Shown piece after piece: positions 42,563 to 55,124 of a stretch of DNA of 64,000 bases (positions within the stretch are counted from its first letter, which is position 1; every line of letters begins with the position of its first letter). Source of the stretch: Mycobacterium sp. D16Q14 (GTDB lineage: Bacteria > Actinomycetota > Actinomycetes > Mycobacteriales > Mycobacteriaceae); assembly GCA_002013415.1 (NCBI GenBank), contig MAEX01000007.1, positions 186,001 to 250,000 of the forward strand, in the 5' to 3' direction. A model generated the notes under the pieces. That model saw only the letters and a program-made list of their open reading frames with translations, had not been told where the DNA came from and did not search any database. The position numbers and the translations under genes were made by a program.

Positions 42563-43986
42563 GTGAGCTCGCTTTCGGCCTCCGCAAGCATCGCGAACTC
42601 CTCGTCGGGCGAATTCGCCACCAGGCGGTGGCGGCTGTAGAGCGCGAAATACACCATGAACGCCGCGAACACGGTCAGACACAGGCCCGCCGCCACCGGG
42701 TTGACCAGGAATGTCGCGATGACCGCCAGCACCGCGACGACCAGGGCGAAGCCGGTGGTGGCGATGCCGCCCGGGGTGCGGTACGGGCGCGGCATGTTCG
42801 GCTCACGCACCCGTAGCACGATGTGGCTGACCATCATCAGCACGTAGCTCAGGGCAGCACCGAAGACAGCCATATTGAGGAGCAGGTCACCGTGTCCCGT
42901 CAACGACAGTGCGAATCCGATGATGCCCGGGACAACGAGTGCCAGCGTCGGGGCCTTGCGGGAGTTGGTCACCGACAGAACCGTCGGCAGATAGCCCGCG
43001 CGGGACAGCGCGAACAGCTGACGTGAATACGCGTAGATGATCGAGAAGAAGCTCGCGATGAGCCCGGCCAAACCGATGTAGTTGACCAACTTGGCGGCGG
43101 TTCCGTGGCCGAGCGCCTCGACGAGCGGATTACCTGAATCCGATATCTGTTCCGCACCGCCGACGCCGGTGGTCAGCACCAGCGCTATCGCACAGGTCAC
43201 CAGCAGCACACCGATCGCCGCGATGATCCCGCGCGGCACATTGCGTTCCGGGTTGGCCGTCTCCTCGGCCGCAAGCGGAACGCCCTCGACAGCGAGGAAA
43301 AACCAGATCGCAAACGGAATGGCGGCCCAAATTCCCAGGTAGCCATGCGGCAGGATGCTCGAGGCCCCCGCGGCACCTTCGTCCACCGCGATGTTGGTCA
43401 GATTGTGGATGTCGAAATGGCCTGCCGCGGCGACCGCGAAGATCAGCAGGCCCACCAATGCAATCGCGGTGATGACGAACATCACCTTCAGTGCCTCACC
43501 GACGCCCGACAGATGAATGCCGATGAACACGGCGTAAGCCGCCAGGTAGACCCACCACCCGTTGGTGATGCCGAACAGACCCAGCGACTGGACGTATGCA
43601 CCGATGAAGGTGGCGATGGCCGCCGGGGCGATCGAGTACTCGATGAGAATTGCTGTACCCGTGGCAAATCCACCCCACCGGCCGAGCGCGCGGCGCGCGA
43701 AGGTGTAGCCGCCCCCCGCCGTCGGCAGTGCCGAAGACAGCTCCGCCATCCCCAGCACGAGTGCCAGGTACATGCCGGCGATCACTACGGTGGCGATCGC
43801 CAGTCCGCCGAACCCGCCTTGGCCCAAACCGAAGTTCCAGCCCGAATAGTCGCCGGACACCACATAACTCACCCCGAGGCCGGCCAGCAGCACCCAGCCC
43901 GCGCTCCCCGATCTGAGTTGGCGCTTACGCAGATAGTCCGCGCTCTCGAGGTGCTCCTCGATGAGGCCATGCTTGGTGGTCGCCAT
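42559..43986 (-). CDS. eat: Ethanolamine permease (APC family)
   Basis: A 475-residue amino acid-polyamine-organocation transporter with about 12 membrane helices. It matches the ethanolamine permease subgroup: N-terminal LGVSYVVSGDYSGWNFGLGQGG and the AFGAALSYVLMMVSHIVLR region. It sits directly before eutB and overlaps it, supporting ethanolamine uptake as its function. The polar C-terminus (NSPDEEFAMLAEAESEL) faces the cytosol. Confidence 0.92.
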   Translation of the reverse strand: MATTKHGLIEEHLESADYLRKRQLRSGSAGWVLLAGLGVSYVVSGDYSGWNFGLGQGGFGGLAIATVVIAGMYLALVLGMAELSSALPTAGGGYTFARRALGRWGGFATGTAILIEYSIAPAAIATFIGAYVQSLGLFGITNGWWVYLAAYAVFIGIHLSGVGEALKVMFVITAIALVGLLIFAVAAAGHFDIHNLTNIAVDEGAAGASSILPHGYLGIWAAIPFAIWFFLAVEGVPLAAEETANPERNVPRGIIAAIGVLLVTCAIALVLTTGVGGAEQISDSGNPLVEALGHGTAAKLVNYIGLAGLIASFFSIIYAYSRQLFALSRAGYLPTVLSVTNSRKAPTLALVVPGIIGFALSLTGHGDLLLNMAVFGAALSYVLMMVSHIVLRVREPNMPRPYRTPGGIATTGFALVVAVLAVIATFLVNPVAAGLCLTVFAAFMVYFALYSRHRLVANSPDEEFAMLAEAESELT

Positions 43987-44061
43987 ATATCGTTCCTTGC
44001 TCTCCGCAGATCAACACAGTGGGATGACGTCGCTTTCGGGTGATATCGCCGATGGCGACGG

Positions 44062-45585
<1,524 letters not shown>

Positions 45586-45647
45586 GGTGGTCTCCTACCT
45601 TCAAGACAGCAAATGTGTCGGTAATCACTGAAGATAGGTTTTGGCCC

Positions 45648-45666
45648 GTTGCAGCACGGTTGCAAC
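45648..45666. promoter_or_regulatory. Inverted repeat upstream of aldehyde dehydrogenase
   Basis: GTTGCA-N7-TGCAAC, a perfect six-base inverted repeat, lies 63 bases before the aldehyde dehydrogenase start and just after the end of the GAF regulator gene. It is a natural candidate for the binding site of that regulator. Function is inferred. Confidence 0.5.
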
Positions 45667-45686
45667 TTTCCCTGCGGCGGCAGCGC

Positions 45687-47018
45687 TCAGGCGAGATCGG
45701 AATCCAGCGCGATGAGATGGCCACGGGCCTCAGACTGGATGAACGCGCCCGCACCGTCATAGTCGTGCAGCGCCTGCCATCCCTCACGGTCATCGCGTGC
45801 CTCGGGAAGATCAAGCCAGCGGCGCAGCAGGTGCAGATCGCCGTCGGCAAGTACGGCGCCACGAAGACTCGCACTCAACTCCAGGCGCAGTCTCCCGATG
45901 GCCGGTGCCGCGGACCGCGGCAACAGCTGGCCCGCATAGCAGTCGACGGCCCTGGCGATGTGCCCGGCGCGAAGCGCGGCGAAGACATCACCCATATCGC
46001 TTTCGACATGGGTGAGCAGCCGGTAGGGACGGGACACGATCAACTCATCTCCCACGATGCGGCGCAGTCGTGACATTTCCGCGCGGATCGTGACGACGTC
46101 GAGATCGTTTTCGTCAAGCAGCATCGCGAGATGGTCGGCGCTCAATCCCTCGGGGTGACGCAGCAAGAGCGCCATGATCTCGGCATGGCGACCGGACAGC
46201 CGGTGTGTGCGCATCCCATCCTGCCCATCACCCGTGTGCAGAAGCGGGCGGTCGGCGCCGAGCAAGGTCAGTCGCGGTTCGCTACCGTTCGCCAGCCGCC
46301 CCGATCGAGGGTAGTTCAGGGCGATGAAATGTTCGACGGCAACCGCCGTCGCGCGCACCAATGCCAGGGTCTGCGCCGAAGTAACCGCCGAACCGCCGGT
46401 GAGATCGATACTTCCCAGGGGGGCTCCGGTCACCGGGTCATGGATCGGAACCGCGGTACACGACCACGGCCGGACCAGCCTGCAGAAGTGCTCGCTGCCC
46501 CGGATCTGCACCTCACGATCCAGCGCAAGCGCGGTACCCGGGGCATTCGTGCCTACGGCCCGCTCGCTCCAGTCGGCACCGGGCACGAAGTTCATGGTGG
46601 CCGCCTTGCGCCCGGCGCCGGGGTCACCTTCCACCCAGAGCAGCGCGCCGTCGGCAGCGGTGACCCCCACAAGCACACCCGAGTCGGTGGCGTGGTCCAC
46701 CAGCAGCCGGCGGATGACCGGTAGCGCCCCGGCGAGCGGATGGCTGCTGCGCAGTTCGGTCAGGCGCGTCGCGGCGGCCGCTTCGCCAGGCCCGCGGTCG
46801 GGATCGACCCCGGTGGCCAGGCTCCGCTGCCAGCTGTCGGTCACGAGCCGTGGCAGAGGTATCGACTCGAGATACGAACCGTCTACCTGGCCCGCCACGA
46901 AGAGATCGTGCGCGTCACGTACGGAAGCCAACGATGCGCGGACAGCCCCGCGGCGCGTTGCACTTCTCGCAGTCGCCACGGTCTCCAAGCTCTCTGCCCT
47001 GGCCATAATCGCAGGCAC
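45687..47018 (-). CDS. GAF-domain transcriptional regulator
   Basis: A regulator of about 443 residues. The first half is a GAF-like sensor (about residues 95-235: VIRRLLVDHATDSGVLVGVTAADG, NFVPGADWSERAVGTNAPGTALALD), as in AcoR-type activators. Instead of the sigma-54 AAA domain, the C-terminal half has a winged-helix-like DNA-binding segment (RLSGRHAEIMALLLRHPEGLSADHLAMLL). Alternative start ATG at 47006. It is upstream of, and co-directional with, the aldehyde dehydrogenase and ethanolamine genes and probably activates them in response to the substrate or aldehyde. Confidence 0.82.
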   Translation of the reverse strand: MPAIMARAESLETVATARSATRRGAVRASLASVRDAHDLFVAGQVDGSYLESIPLPRLVTDSWQRSLATGVDPDRGPGEAAAATRLTELRSSHPLAGALPVIRRLLVDHATDSGVLVGVTAADGALLWVEGDPGAGRKAATMNFVPGADWSERAVGTNAPGTALALDREVQIRGSEHFCRLVRPWSCTAVPIHDPVTGAPLGSIDLTGGSAVTSAQTLALVRATAVAVEHFIALNYPRSGRLANGSEPRLTLLGADRPLLHTGDGQDGMRTHRLSGRHAEIMALLLRHPEGLSADHLAMLLDENDLDVVTIRAEMSRLRRIVGDELIVSRPYRLLTHVESDMGDVFAALRAGHIARAVDCYAGQLLPRSAAPAIGRLRLELSASLRGAVLADGDLHLLRRWLDLPEARDDREGWQALHDYDGAGAFIQSEARGHLIALDSDLA

Positions 47019-47118
47019 GGTCGATATTCACACGATACTTCGACATCGCCGCCGGGAAGGGAAACTGGGTGAGATAGCCGGCCAACCGGGTCACAGAGGC
47101 GACGGCCCGGCATGCCGG

Positions 47119-49327
<2,209 letters not shown>

Positions 49328-49421
49328 GGGGACCACTCTCGTTAGGGGCGTGTGGGCAACTCAATTATGAACCACCGGGAATTCAATGATTCGCGCGCTG
49401 CTCACTCAGCGGAATCAGGAG

Positions 49422-50018
49422 CTAAGAACGGTGCTCGAGCAGGCGTTCGACGTACTTGGCGATGACATCCACCTCGAGATTCACCGTCGTCCCCACCGCC
49501 GCCGATCCGAGCGTCGTCAACCCCAGCGTGGTGGGAATGAGCGATACCTCGAACCAGTCCGGCCCCAGCCCGGACACGGTCAGCGACACCCCGTCCACGG
49601 TGATCGAGCCCTTGTGGACCACATAGCGGGCCACGGCCTCCGGCAAGGAGACGCGCACCACTTCCCAGTTCTCTGACGGTGTACGGGTGAGCACCTCTCC
49701 GGTGCCGTCCACGTGTCCCTGCACGATGTGCCCGCCGAGCCGGCTGTTGACGGCGGCGGCCCGCTCCAGATTGACCTTGGTGCCGGTCACAATCTTGTCC
49801 AGGCTCGACCGCGACAGCGTCTCACCCATGACATCGGTGGTGAAGACGCCACCGTCGCGCACATCGACCACCGTGAGGCAGACCCCGTTCACGGCGATCG
49901 AGTCGCCATGTTTCGCATCCTCGACGACAAGCGGGCCGAGCACGGTGAGACGGGCAGAGTCGCCAAGATCCTCTCTACCCAGGATCTCGCCAAGCTCCTC
50001 AACGATTCCAGTGAACAT
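49422..50018 (-). CDS. ribE: Riboflavin synthase alpha chain
   Basis: A 198-residue enzyme that dismutates two lumazines into riboflavin. It has the two similar lumazine-binding halves; the N-terminal MFTGIVEELGEI motif fixes the start at 50018, and GDSIAVNGVCLTVVD and KGSITVDGVSLTVSG are the repeated cores. It precedes ribBA by 94 bases. In M. tuberculosis it lies next to lprG; here a 6 kb insertion separates them. Confidence 0.96.
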   Translation of the reverse strand: MFTGIVEELGEILGREDLGDSARLTVLGPLVVEDAKHGDSIAVNGVCLTVVDVRDGGVFTTDVMGETLSRSSLDKIVTGTKVNLERAAAVNSRLGGHIVQGHVDGTGEVLTRTPSENWEVVRVSLPEAVARYVVHKGSITVDGVSLTVSGLGPDWFEVSLIPTTLGLTTLGSAAVGTTVNLEVDVIAKYVERLLEHRS

Positions 50019-50047
50019 GCAACAAGAGTAGGGCGCGTACCGCTGCG

Positions 50048-50614
50048 TTAGGCGTGCGTCCCCGCCTGAGCGCAGGCCATCTGGACGTTGTGCGCATCGG
50101 TGTTCAGGTCGTTCGCCTTGCCGTTCACACCATCGACCGAGGCGCGAACACCCATGAGAATCATCAGCTTGTTCGCGTTTGTCGCCCATGAGCGCATCGG
50201 ATCGGCGATCGCCGGATCCAGCTCCGGGGTGTTCGCCGCCTCATTGGCGAAGGATGCCGCCTCACGGAGAGCGGTCCGGCCCGTGCCATTGCTCGAGTTC
50301 ACGTAGACATCGCTGTAGTTGCCTTCCATGCCGGCCAGGTTCTCCGCGAAGTCGGAATAGTTGGTCGCCGCGTAGTCGAGTGCCGTCGCGAACTTCGCGC
50401 ACGCCTCAATGGCTGCCGGGGCGGCGCTATCGGAGGCCGGGGCGGGTGCGGACACCACGGCGGGGCCGGGCGCCTGAGCGGCCTGCTGAGCCGGCTGTTC
50501 CGTTTGATCTTGGCCATCTGGCTCGGCATATGCCACGGGAAGTGTTGCCAACCCCATGCCGATCGCCAGCAGCGACGGCACCGCCGCCTTCCGACAGAGA
50601 TGTAATGGCCTCAT
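50048..50614 (-). CDS. Exported protein of unknown function
   Basis: A 188-residue protein with a signal peptide (SLLAIGMGLATLPVAYAEPD, cleaved near residue 28). A Pro/Ala-rich linker (about residues 30-65) precedes a helical domain with two cysteines (IEACAKFATALD and VQMACAQAG) that could form a disulfide. The ATG at 50614 has GAGAGGA upstream; the frame stays open further, but the signal peptide decides. No family recognised. It is just upstream of ribE in the same direction. Confidence 0.78.
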   Translation of the reverse strand: MRPLHLCRKAAVPSLLAIGMGLATLPVAYAEPDGQDQTEQPAQQAAQAPGPAVVSAPAPASDSAAPAAIEACAKFATALDYAATNYSDFAENLAGMEGNYSDVYVNSSNGTGRTALREAASFANEAANTPELDPAIADPMRSWATNANKLMILMGVRASVDGVNGKANDLNTDAHNVQMACAQAGTHA

Positions 50615-51066
50615 CGATTCCTCTCCAGATTCTCCGGTGCTGTTCGGCCGTGACCGTACCGGTAATTCCATGCGGAGTCGCGTTATCACAGCACCAATAC
50701 CTGATAGTGAGTTGCGGAATTGTCACGAGTCTGAACGACCGTTGAACAACTGGCATACGAAGGGAAATTCGACTGACCGTTGAAAAGTGTGCTGGATACC
50801 CCTACTGGGTAGCCCCAAACGGTCGGGCTCAGGCGGCAGCGACACCAGTGGTTTTCGTCACAATCGCCGAGGCAGAAGGCTTTTCGCGTTTCAAATCATC
50901 GCGGTTGGAACGGTGTGTACCGACGTACGAAATGGATAGACATTGGGCGATAACTGTTGTCCGTCCATTCACCCTTTGGAAACACAGCACCCCCAACATT
51001 CGTCGGGACAGCTTCCTCACAGAAGTCACACGGACATCACCAACAATTGAGAGGCGCTACCGCACC
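50615..51066. promoter_or_regulatory. Divergent intergenic region before porin genes, with hairpin
   Basis: No gene is supported in these 452 bases; the frame open upstream of the porin start is AT-richer and lacks homology to porins. The region must hold promoters for the exported protein (left) and the porin genes (right), and it implies a long porin leader. A small inverted repeat TACCC-N5-GGGTA at 50797-50811 extends to about eight pairs with one mismatch (50794-50814). I cannot place the -10 and -35 boxes with confidence. Confidence 0.5.
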
Positions 51067-51744
51067 ATGCTGAAAAGTCTTGTCACTCTGACTGCAGTCT
51101 GCGCGCTTGCTGCTTCGGCGCCCCTTGCCTTAGCAGAACCCGGTGATGATCCGGCCCCAGTCCAGCCGGTGGCCGACGCACCGCCGCCCCCTCCTGGCGA
51201 CACCGGCGCGATGCCGTCGGCAGAGCCGGGTACCTTGCCCACTCCGGACGGCTGGATCCTCGCTGTCGCCGCTAAGGACGAGAGCCTGCTACCGGTGGCC
51301 CCACTGACCACCGCGCTGTCCTCGCGCGAGTACATCGTCGGTGGCACGTTCATCGGTGGGGTGAAGGGTTCGGGTAAGACCAAGCTGGCCGGTGGAACGC
51401 TGGAGGCCGGGTACCAGATCGGCTGCGGTATCACCGGTGGCCCCGTGGAGCTCATGGGTGGTGTCAGCCTCTCCCCGTCGATCAGCATGGCGGGTGTCCC
51501 CAGTGCCAGCGCCGGCATCGTCGGCCAGATCAAGGTCGGCCTGAAGCCCGGTACGGTGACCATCGTTCCGGTCAACAAAAAGACCTTCGAGGGCACCACC
51601 ACGCGCACCACCATCACCGGTTTCCGTATCAAGATCGACGGCTGCGTCGGTCAGTCCTTCATCCGGTCGTACGCAACCTTCACCAGCTCCACGGAAAACA
51701 CCGATGACGTGGTCACCTACATGGGTATCACCAAGGCCGTCTGA
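51067..51744 (+). CDS. MspA-family porin, first copy
   Basis: A 225-residue MspA-type porin, an octameric outer-membrane channel for small hydrophilic molecules. The signal peptide (LTAVCALAASAPLALAEP) is followed by a Pro-rich stretch (residues 26-55) longer than in MspA, then the porin fold: TPDGWILAV, SREYIVGGTF and LEAGYQIGCGI, ending IDGCVGQSFIRSYATFT. The two cysteines (about positions 122 and 200) are both conserved in the second copy; MspA itself lacks them as I recall. The ATG at 51067 is set by the signal peptide. Confidence 0.93.
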   Translation: MLKSLVTLTAVCALAASAPLALAEPGDDPAPVQPVADAPPPPPGDTGAMPSAEPGTLPTPDGWILAVAAKDESLLPVAPLTTALSSREYIVGGTFIGGVKGSGKTKLAGGTLEAGYQIGCGITGGPVELMGGVSLSPSISMAGVPSASAGIVGQIKVGLKPGTVTIVPVNKKTFEGTTTRTTITGFRIKIDGCVGQSFIRSYATFTSSTENTDDVVTYMGITKAV

Positions 51745-51806
51745 CGTCGATGCCCCACACGCTTACAGCCACCCCAATGCAAAAGACCACGAGAGGCCTC
51801 ACTCCC

Positions 51807-52490
51807 ATGTTCAAGAGTCTCGTCACCCTGACCGCGGCATGCGCACTCGCCGCGTCGGCGCCGCTCGCCCTGGCGGACCCAGACGACCCACCGCCCGTGC
51901 AGCCGGTGGCCGACGCCCCGCCACCCGCGGATGGCCCACCTGCCGACAATGGCGTGGTGGGCTCCGAGGACCCGGGCATCGTCAAGACCCCCGACGGCTG
52001 GGTACTCACCGTGGGTGCCAAGGATGAGACGCAGTTGCCCATCCCGCCGCTGACCACTGCCACCTCGTCCCGTGAATACCTCGCCGGTGGCACGTTCACC
52101 GGCTCAGCCAAGGGCGGCGGCAACACCAAGCTGTCCGGCGGCACTCTGGAAGCCGGCTACCAGATTGGTTGCGGCATCAGCCTGAACACCGTCAAGCTGA
52201 ATGGCTCAATCGGCCTCAGCGCCGGCCTGGGTACGGCCGGTATCACCAGCGTCGGTATGCCCATTCAGGGCCAGATCGAGGTGCACCCCCAGCCCGGTGA
52301 GGTCATCAACGTCTCGGTCGACAAGAAGAAGTACAAGGGCAGCGAAGTGCGCATCACTCTCAAGGACGTGCACATCAAGATCGACGGTTGCATCGGGCAG
52401 TCGTTCCTGCGCTCGTACGCCGTGCTGACCAGCTCATCGAAGGACAACGACGATATCGTCGCCTACTACGGCGTCACGAAGACCGTCTAG
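51807..52490 (+). CDS. MspA-family porin, second copy
   Basis: A 227-residue MspA-type porin, a tandem paralogue of the preceding one: the signal peptides are almost identical (SLVTLTAACALAASAPLALADP) and the porin core aligns throughout (TPDGWVLTV, SREYLAGGTF, LEAGYQIGCGI, IDGCIGQSFLRSYAVLT). The Pro-rich linker after the signal is retained. Sequences diverge most in the middle (constriction/loop) region. A GAGAGG site precedes the ATG at 51807. It is followed by the Pro-rich exported protein. Confidence 0.93.
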   Translation: MFKSLVTLTAACALAASAPLALADPDDPPPVQPVADAPPPADGPPADNGVVGSEDPGIVKTPDGWVLTVGAKDETQLPIPPLTTATSSREYLAGGTFTGSAKGGGNTKLSGGTLEAGYQIGCGISLNTVKLNGSIGLSAGLGTAGITSVGMPIQGQIEVHPQPGEVINVSVDKKKYKGSEVRITLKDVHIKIDGCIGQSFLRSYAVLTSSSKDNDDIVAYYGVTKTV

Positions 52491-52534
52491 CTAGACCGTC
52501 CGAACCACCTTCAGTACAGAGGAGAGACGCAGCC

Positions 52535-53257
52535 ATGAGGAACCCCGATCGTCCGTCCATCGCGAAGATCGGGGTGGCTGCGGTTCTTGCCGCCAGTGCG
52601 CTGCTCGCGTCGGCGGCCACCGCCGGCGGCGATCCCGGGGAACCAGACCCGGCTCCGGCGCCCGCGGCCGCACCTCCCCCTCCGGGTCTTCCCGGTCCGC
52701 CGGAACCACCGCCCGCATCCCAGATCGGCAACCCACTCGCGCTATCCGGAACCGAACAAGGCCCCGGCGGCATACCCAACAATCTCGCTATTGTGGGTAA
52801 TCCCAACCTGATTGGCCAGAACCCGGCACCGGCGGCCCCGGGCGTCGAGGCTCCTGTCGTCACTCCGAACACCAGGGCGCTGAACAACCAGTACCTGCTG
52901 CCGCAGAATCTGAAGCCTGCGGAGCCCGGCAAGGGCGAGATCTATGGGGTGAACCCCGGCGAAGAGAACGCTGACATCTCGGGGGGCGACTACCTGGGGC
53001 GGCTCGTGCGCGGCGTTCAGGACGGCCAATGGCGAGGCGGCATCGTAGGGCGAGGAACCAAGGAATCGCTCAACCAGCCGTTGCCCGGTACCGCCCCACC
53101 TCCCGGCACACGGATCCCCGGCCTGGGTGATGACTCGCAGGGACCGGCCCCGGATCAGTGGCACTGGACCCCGCCCGAGGCACCCGAGGGCGCCGCTCCC
53201 GCACCCGGTGCGCCCCCGGCACCGGCGGTGCCGCCCGTACCGGCGCCTCCCGCCTAA
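52535..53257 (+). CDS. Pro-rich exported protein downstream of porins
   Basis: A 240-residue protein with a signal peptide (residues 1-29, [17 protein letters not shown]), Pro-rich stretches at both ends (about 31-60 and 205-240) and a central segment ([42 protein letters not shown]) without known motif. The ATG at 52535 has GAGGAGAG eight bases upstream. It is 44 bases after the second porin, so it is probably co-transcribed with it. Function unknown; an outer-envelope or porin-associated role is inference. Confidence 0.75.
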   Translation: MRNPDRPSIAKIGVAAVLAASALLASAATAGGDPGEPDPAPAPAAAPPPPGLPGPPEPPPASQIGNPLALSGTEQGPGGIPNNLAIVGNPNLIGQNPAPAAPGVEAPVVTPNTRALNNQYLLPQNLKPAEPGKGEIYGVNPGEENADISGGDYLGRLVRGVQDGQWRGGIVGRGTKESLNQPLPGTAPPPGTRIPGLGDDSQGPAPDQWHWTPPEAPEGAAPAPGAPPAPAVPPVPAPPA

Positions 53258-53263
53258 CCCTAA

Positions 53264-53429
53264 CTATCGACGAAGCACCTTGCGCGCCAAATAGTTTCCC
53301 AAGAACTGTGCTGCCTGTACTAGCGCGATGATGACGACGGTCAACACGATTGTCACCTGCCAGTTGAAGCGCTGATACCCCTGCACGATCGCAAAGTCGC
53401 CAAGTCCGCCGCCGACCAACCCTGCCATC
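53264..53429 (-). pseudogene. metI: metI remnant (methionine ABC permease C-terminus)
   Basis: Only the last 55 or so residues of a MetI permease remain: [20 protein letters not shown] leads into a membrane helix ([19 protein letters not shown]) and the usual end [11 protein letters not shown] short start-like frame can be read (from 53446), but the five residues before MAGLVGG are not MetI-like and belong to the metN region in another frame. The N-terminal 160 or so residues of the permease are gone. Cannot work as a permease. Confidence 0.85.
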
Positions 53430-54105
53430 GGCAAGAACCGCGACACGATCGGCGACGGTACGCACCACGTCCATCTCGTGGGTGATCACCACGATGGTCA
53501 CCCCGAACTCGTCGTTGACCGCGCGCAGCAGCTGCAATACGTCGCCGGTGGTTTCGGGATCCAGAGCACTGGTCGCCTCGTCGGCCAACAGGATCGACGG
53601 TGACGTCGCGAGCGCCCGCGCGATGCCGACACGTTGCTTCTGCCCACCGGAGAGCTGATCCGGATAACTCTTGGCCTTATCACCCAGTCCCGCGAACTCC
53701 AGCAGTTCGGCGACCCGCGCGTTGCGCTTCTCGGCGGTCCATCCGGCCACCCGCAGCGGATACGCGATGTTTCCCGCGACGGTTCGGGGACCGGAAGAGA
53801 TTGAACTGCTGAAAGATCATGCCGATATCGGTGCGCAGACGCCGCAGTTCACGCTCCCCCAACGCGCTCACCTCGGCTCCGTCCACGACGACGCGACCAG
53901 AGCTGGGTCGCTCGAGCCCGTTAATGAGACGTACCAGCGTGCTCTTGCCGGCCCCCGAGTAACCGATCATGGCGAACACGTCACCCGCGTCGATATCGAG
54001 CGACACATCGTCGACGGCGGTCACGGTCTTCTTGCCCACCCGAAAGGTCTTGCTGATGTGCTCGAATCGGATGAGCGGTGTCGCGCCGGTCATTTCCGTC
54101 GTCAT
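53418..54105 (-). pseudogene. metN: metN pseudogene (frameshifted, truncated by deletion)
   Basis: The first part (from ATG 54105) holds the Walker A GYSGAGKST and reads to MIFQQFNLF; a frameshift at about 53785-53800 moves the rest, [47 protein letters not shown] and [23 protein letters not shown], to another frame. After GRV the sequence passes into metI in a third reading. The C-terminal NIL regulatory domain is missing. The metN start overlaps the end of metQ (ATGA), the remains of an operon. Nonfunctional. Confidence 0.88.
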
Positions 54106-54970
54106 TTTTCGCTGCGGATCTGCTGCTCGATCCTCGCCAGGATCGACGCGCAGTCCGCGCCACTCTTTGCCACCGTCAATTGAGTTCCCTTGCTCTCCTT
54201 GGCATATGCCTCGGTGACGGCCGGGGAATAGAACACCTCGACAAGTTTCTGGTATGTCGGGGTGTCGTTCTCTTCGGCGCGCGCGACGATGACGTTGATG
54301 TACGGCTCGGCGCCCGGACTCGCCGGATCGTCAGCGTAGAGCGCGCTCTTGGGATCAATGTTCGACTGCGCCAGATAGGTGTTGTTGATGACGGCTCCGT
54401 CGATCGACTTGAGCGACAGCGCCGTCTGCGCCGCGTCCACTAGCGTCACGGTGACCCCTGGAAGCGCCCTTGTCGATATCGGCGGCACTCGGCGTCGCCC
54501 GGCCGCCCTTGAGAGTGATGAGCCCAGAGGCCTTCAGCACGAACAGGGCGCGTGCCTGATTAGGCGGATCGTTAGGGATGGCGATCTGCCCATCTTGTGG
54601 AATTTCAGCGAGGGTCTTGTGCTTCTTGCGAATAGAGACCGAGCGGCACGATGTAGGTGGCGCCGACCGGAGTAAGTGTTGCGTTATCGGCGACGTTGTA
54701 TTCAGCCAGAAAACGTAGATGCTGAAACAGATTCACGTCGATCTACTTTTGGGTGAGTGCTACATTCGGCTGGCTGTAGTCGGTGAAATTGGTGGTGACG
54801 AGCTTAATTCCCGCCCTCCCCGTTTCATCTACGAAAACGTCCCACGATTCCTTACCGGCCTCTGATGTGCCGATACAAACGATGTTTCGGCCTTGGCCAT
54901 CGCATTCAGAACACCCGACGCTCCCCATGGCTATCGCGAATGCGGCGAGAGCAATGGCAATGCGTTTCAT
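54102..54970 (-). pseudogene. metQ: metQ pseudogene (stop codon and two frameshifts)
   Basis: Remains of a methionine-binding lipoprotein. The N-terminus (ATG 54970) has a signal and lipobox (AIAMGSVGC) and reads on through GIKLVTTNFTDYSQPNVALTQK. An in-frame TAG at 54743-54745 interrupts it; the same frame continues with IDVNLFQHLRFLAEYN. A frameshift near 54628 follows LGLYS, and another near 54461-54472 follows SAADIDKG. The last frame, LPGVTVTLVDAAQTALSLKS to the stop at 54102, is the normal MetQ end. All segments can be lined up into one full-length protein. Confidence 0.88.
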
Positions 54971-55124
54971 GTCTACCTTCCAAAATTCAGTGTGATCACA
55001 ATGATTGACATTGTGGCATTTCTGAAGGCACAGCAAATTTCTTAGTGGCCCTAGAACGGCGCCACAGTACCAGAACGGAAAGCGCAATGCGCCCTACGCG
55101 AATACGAAGATGAGCCGGCCGCGC

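Noticed and set aside
49328..49421. Possible FMN riboswitch before ribBA
   Set aside because: The gap is only about 94 bases and shows none of the paired segments of an FMN aptamer.
53264..53446. Short frame read as an independent 60-residue membrane protein
   Set aside because: It aligns with the end of MetI and begins in the metN region, so it is a pseudogene fragment.
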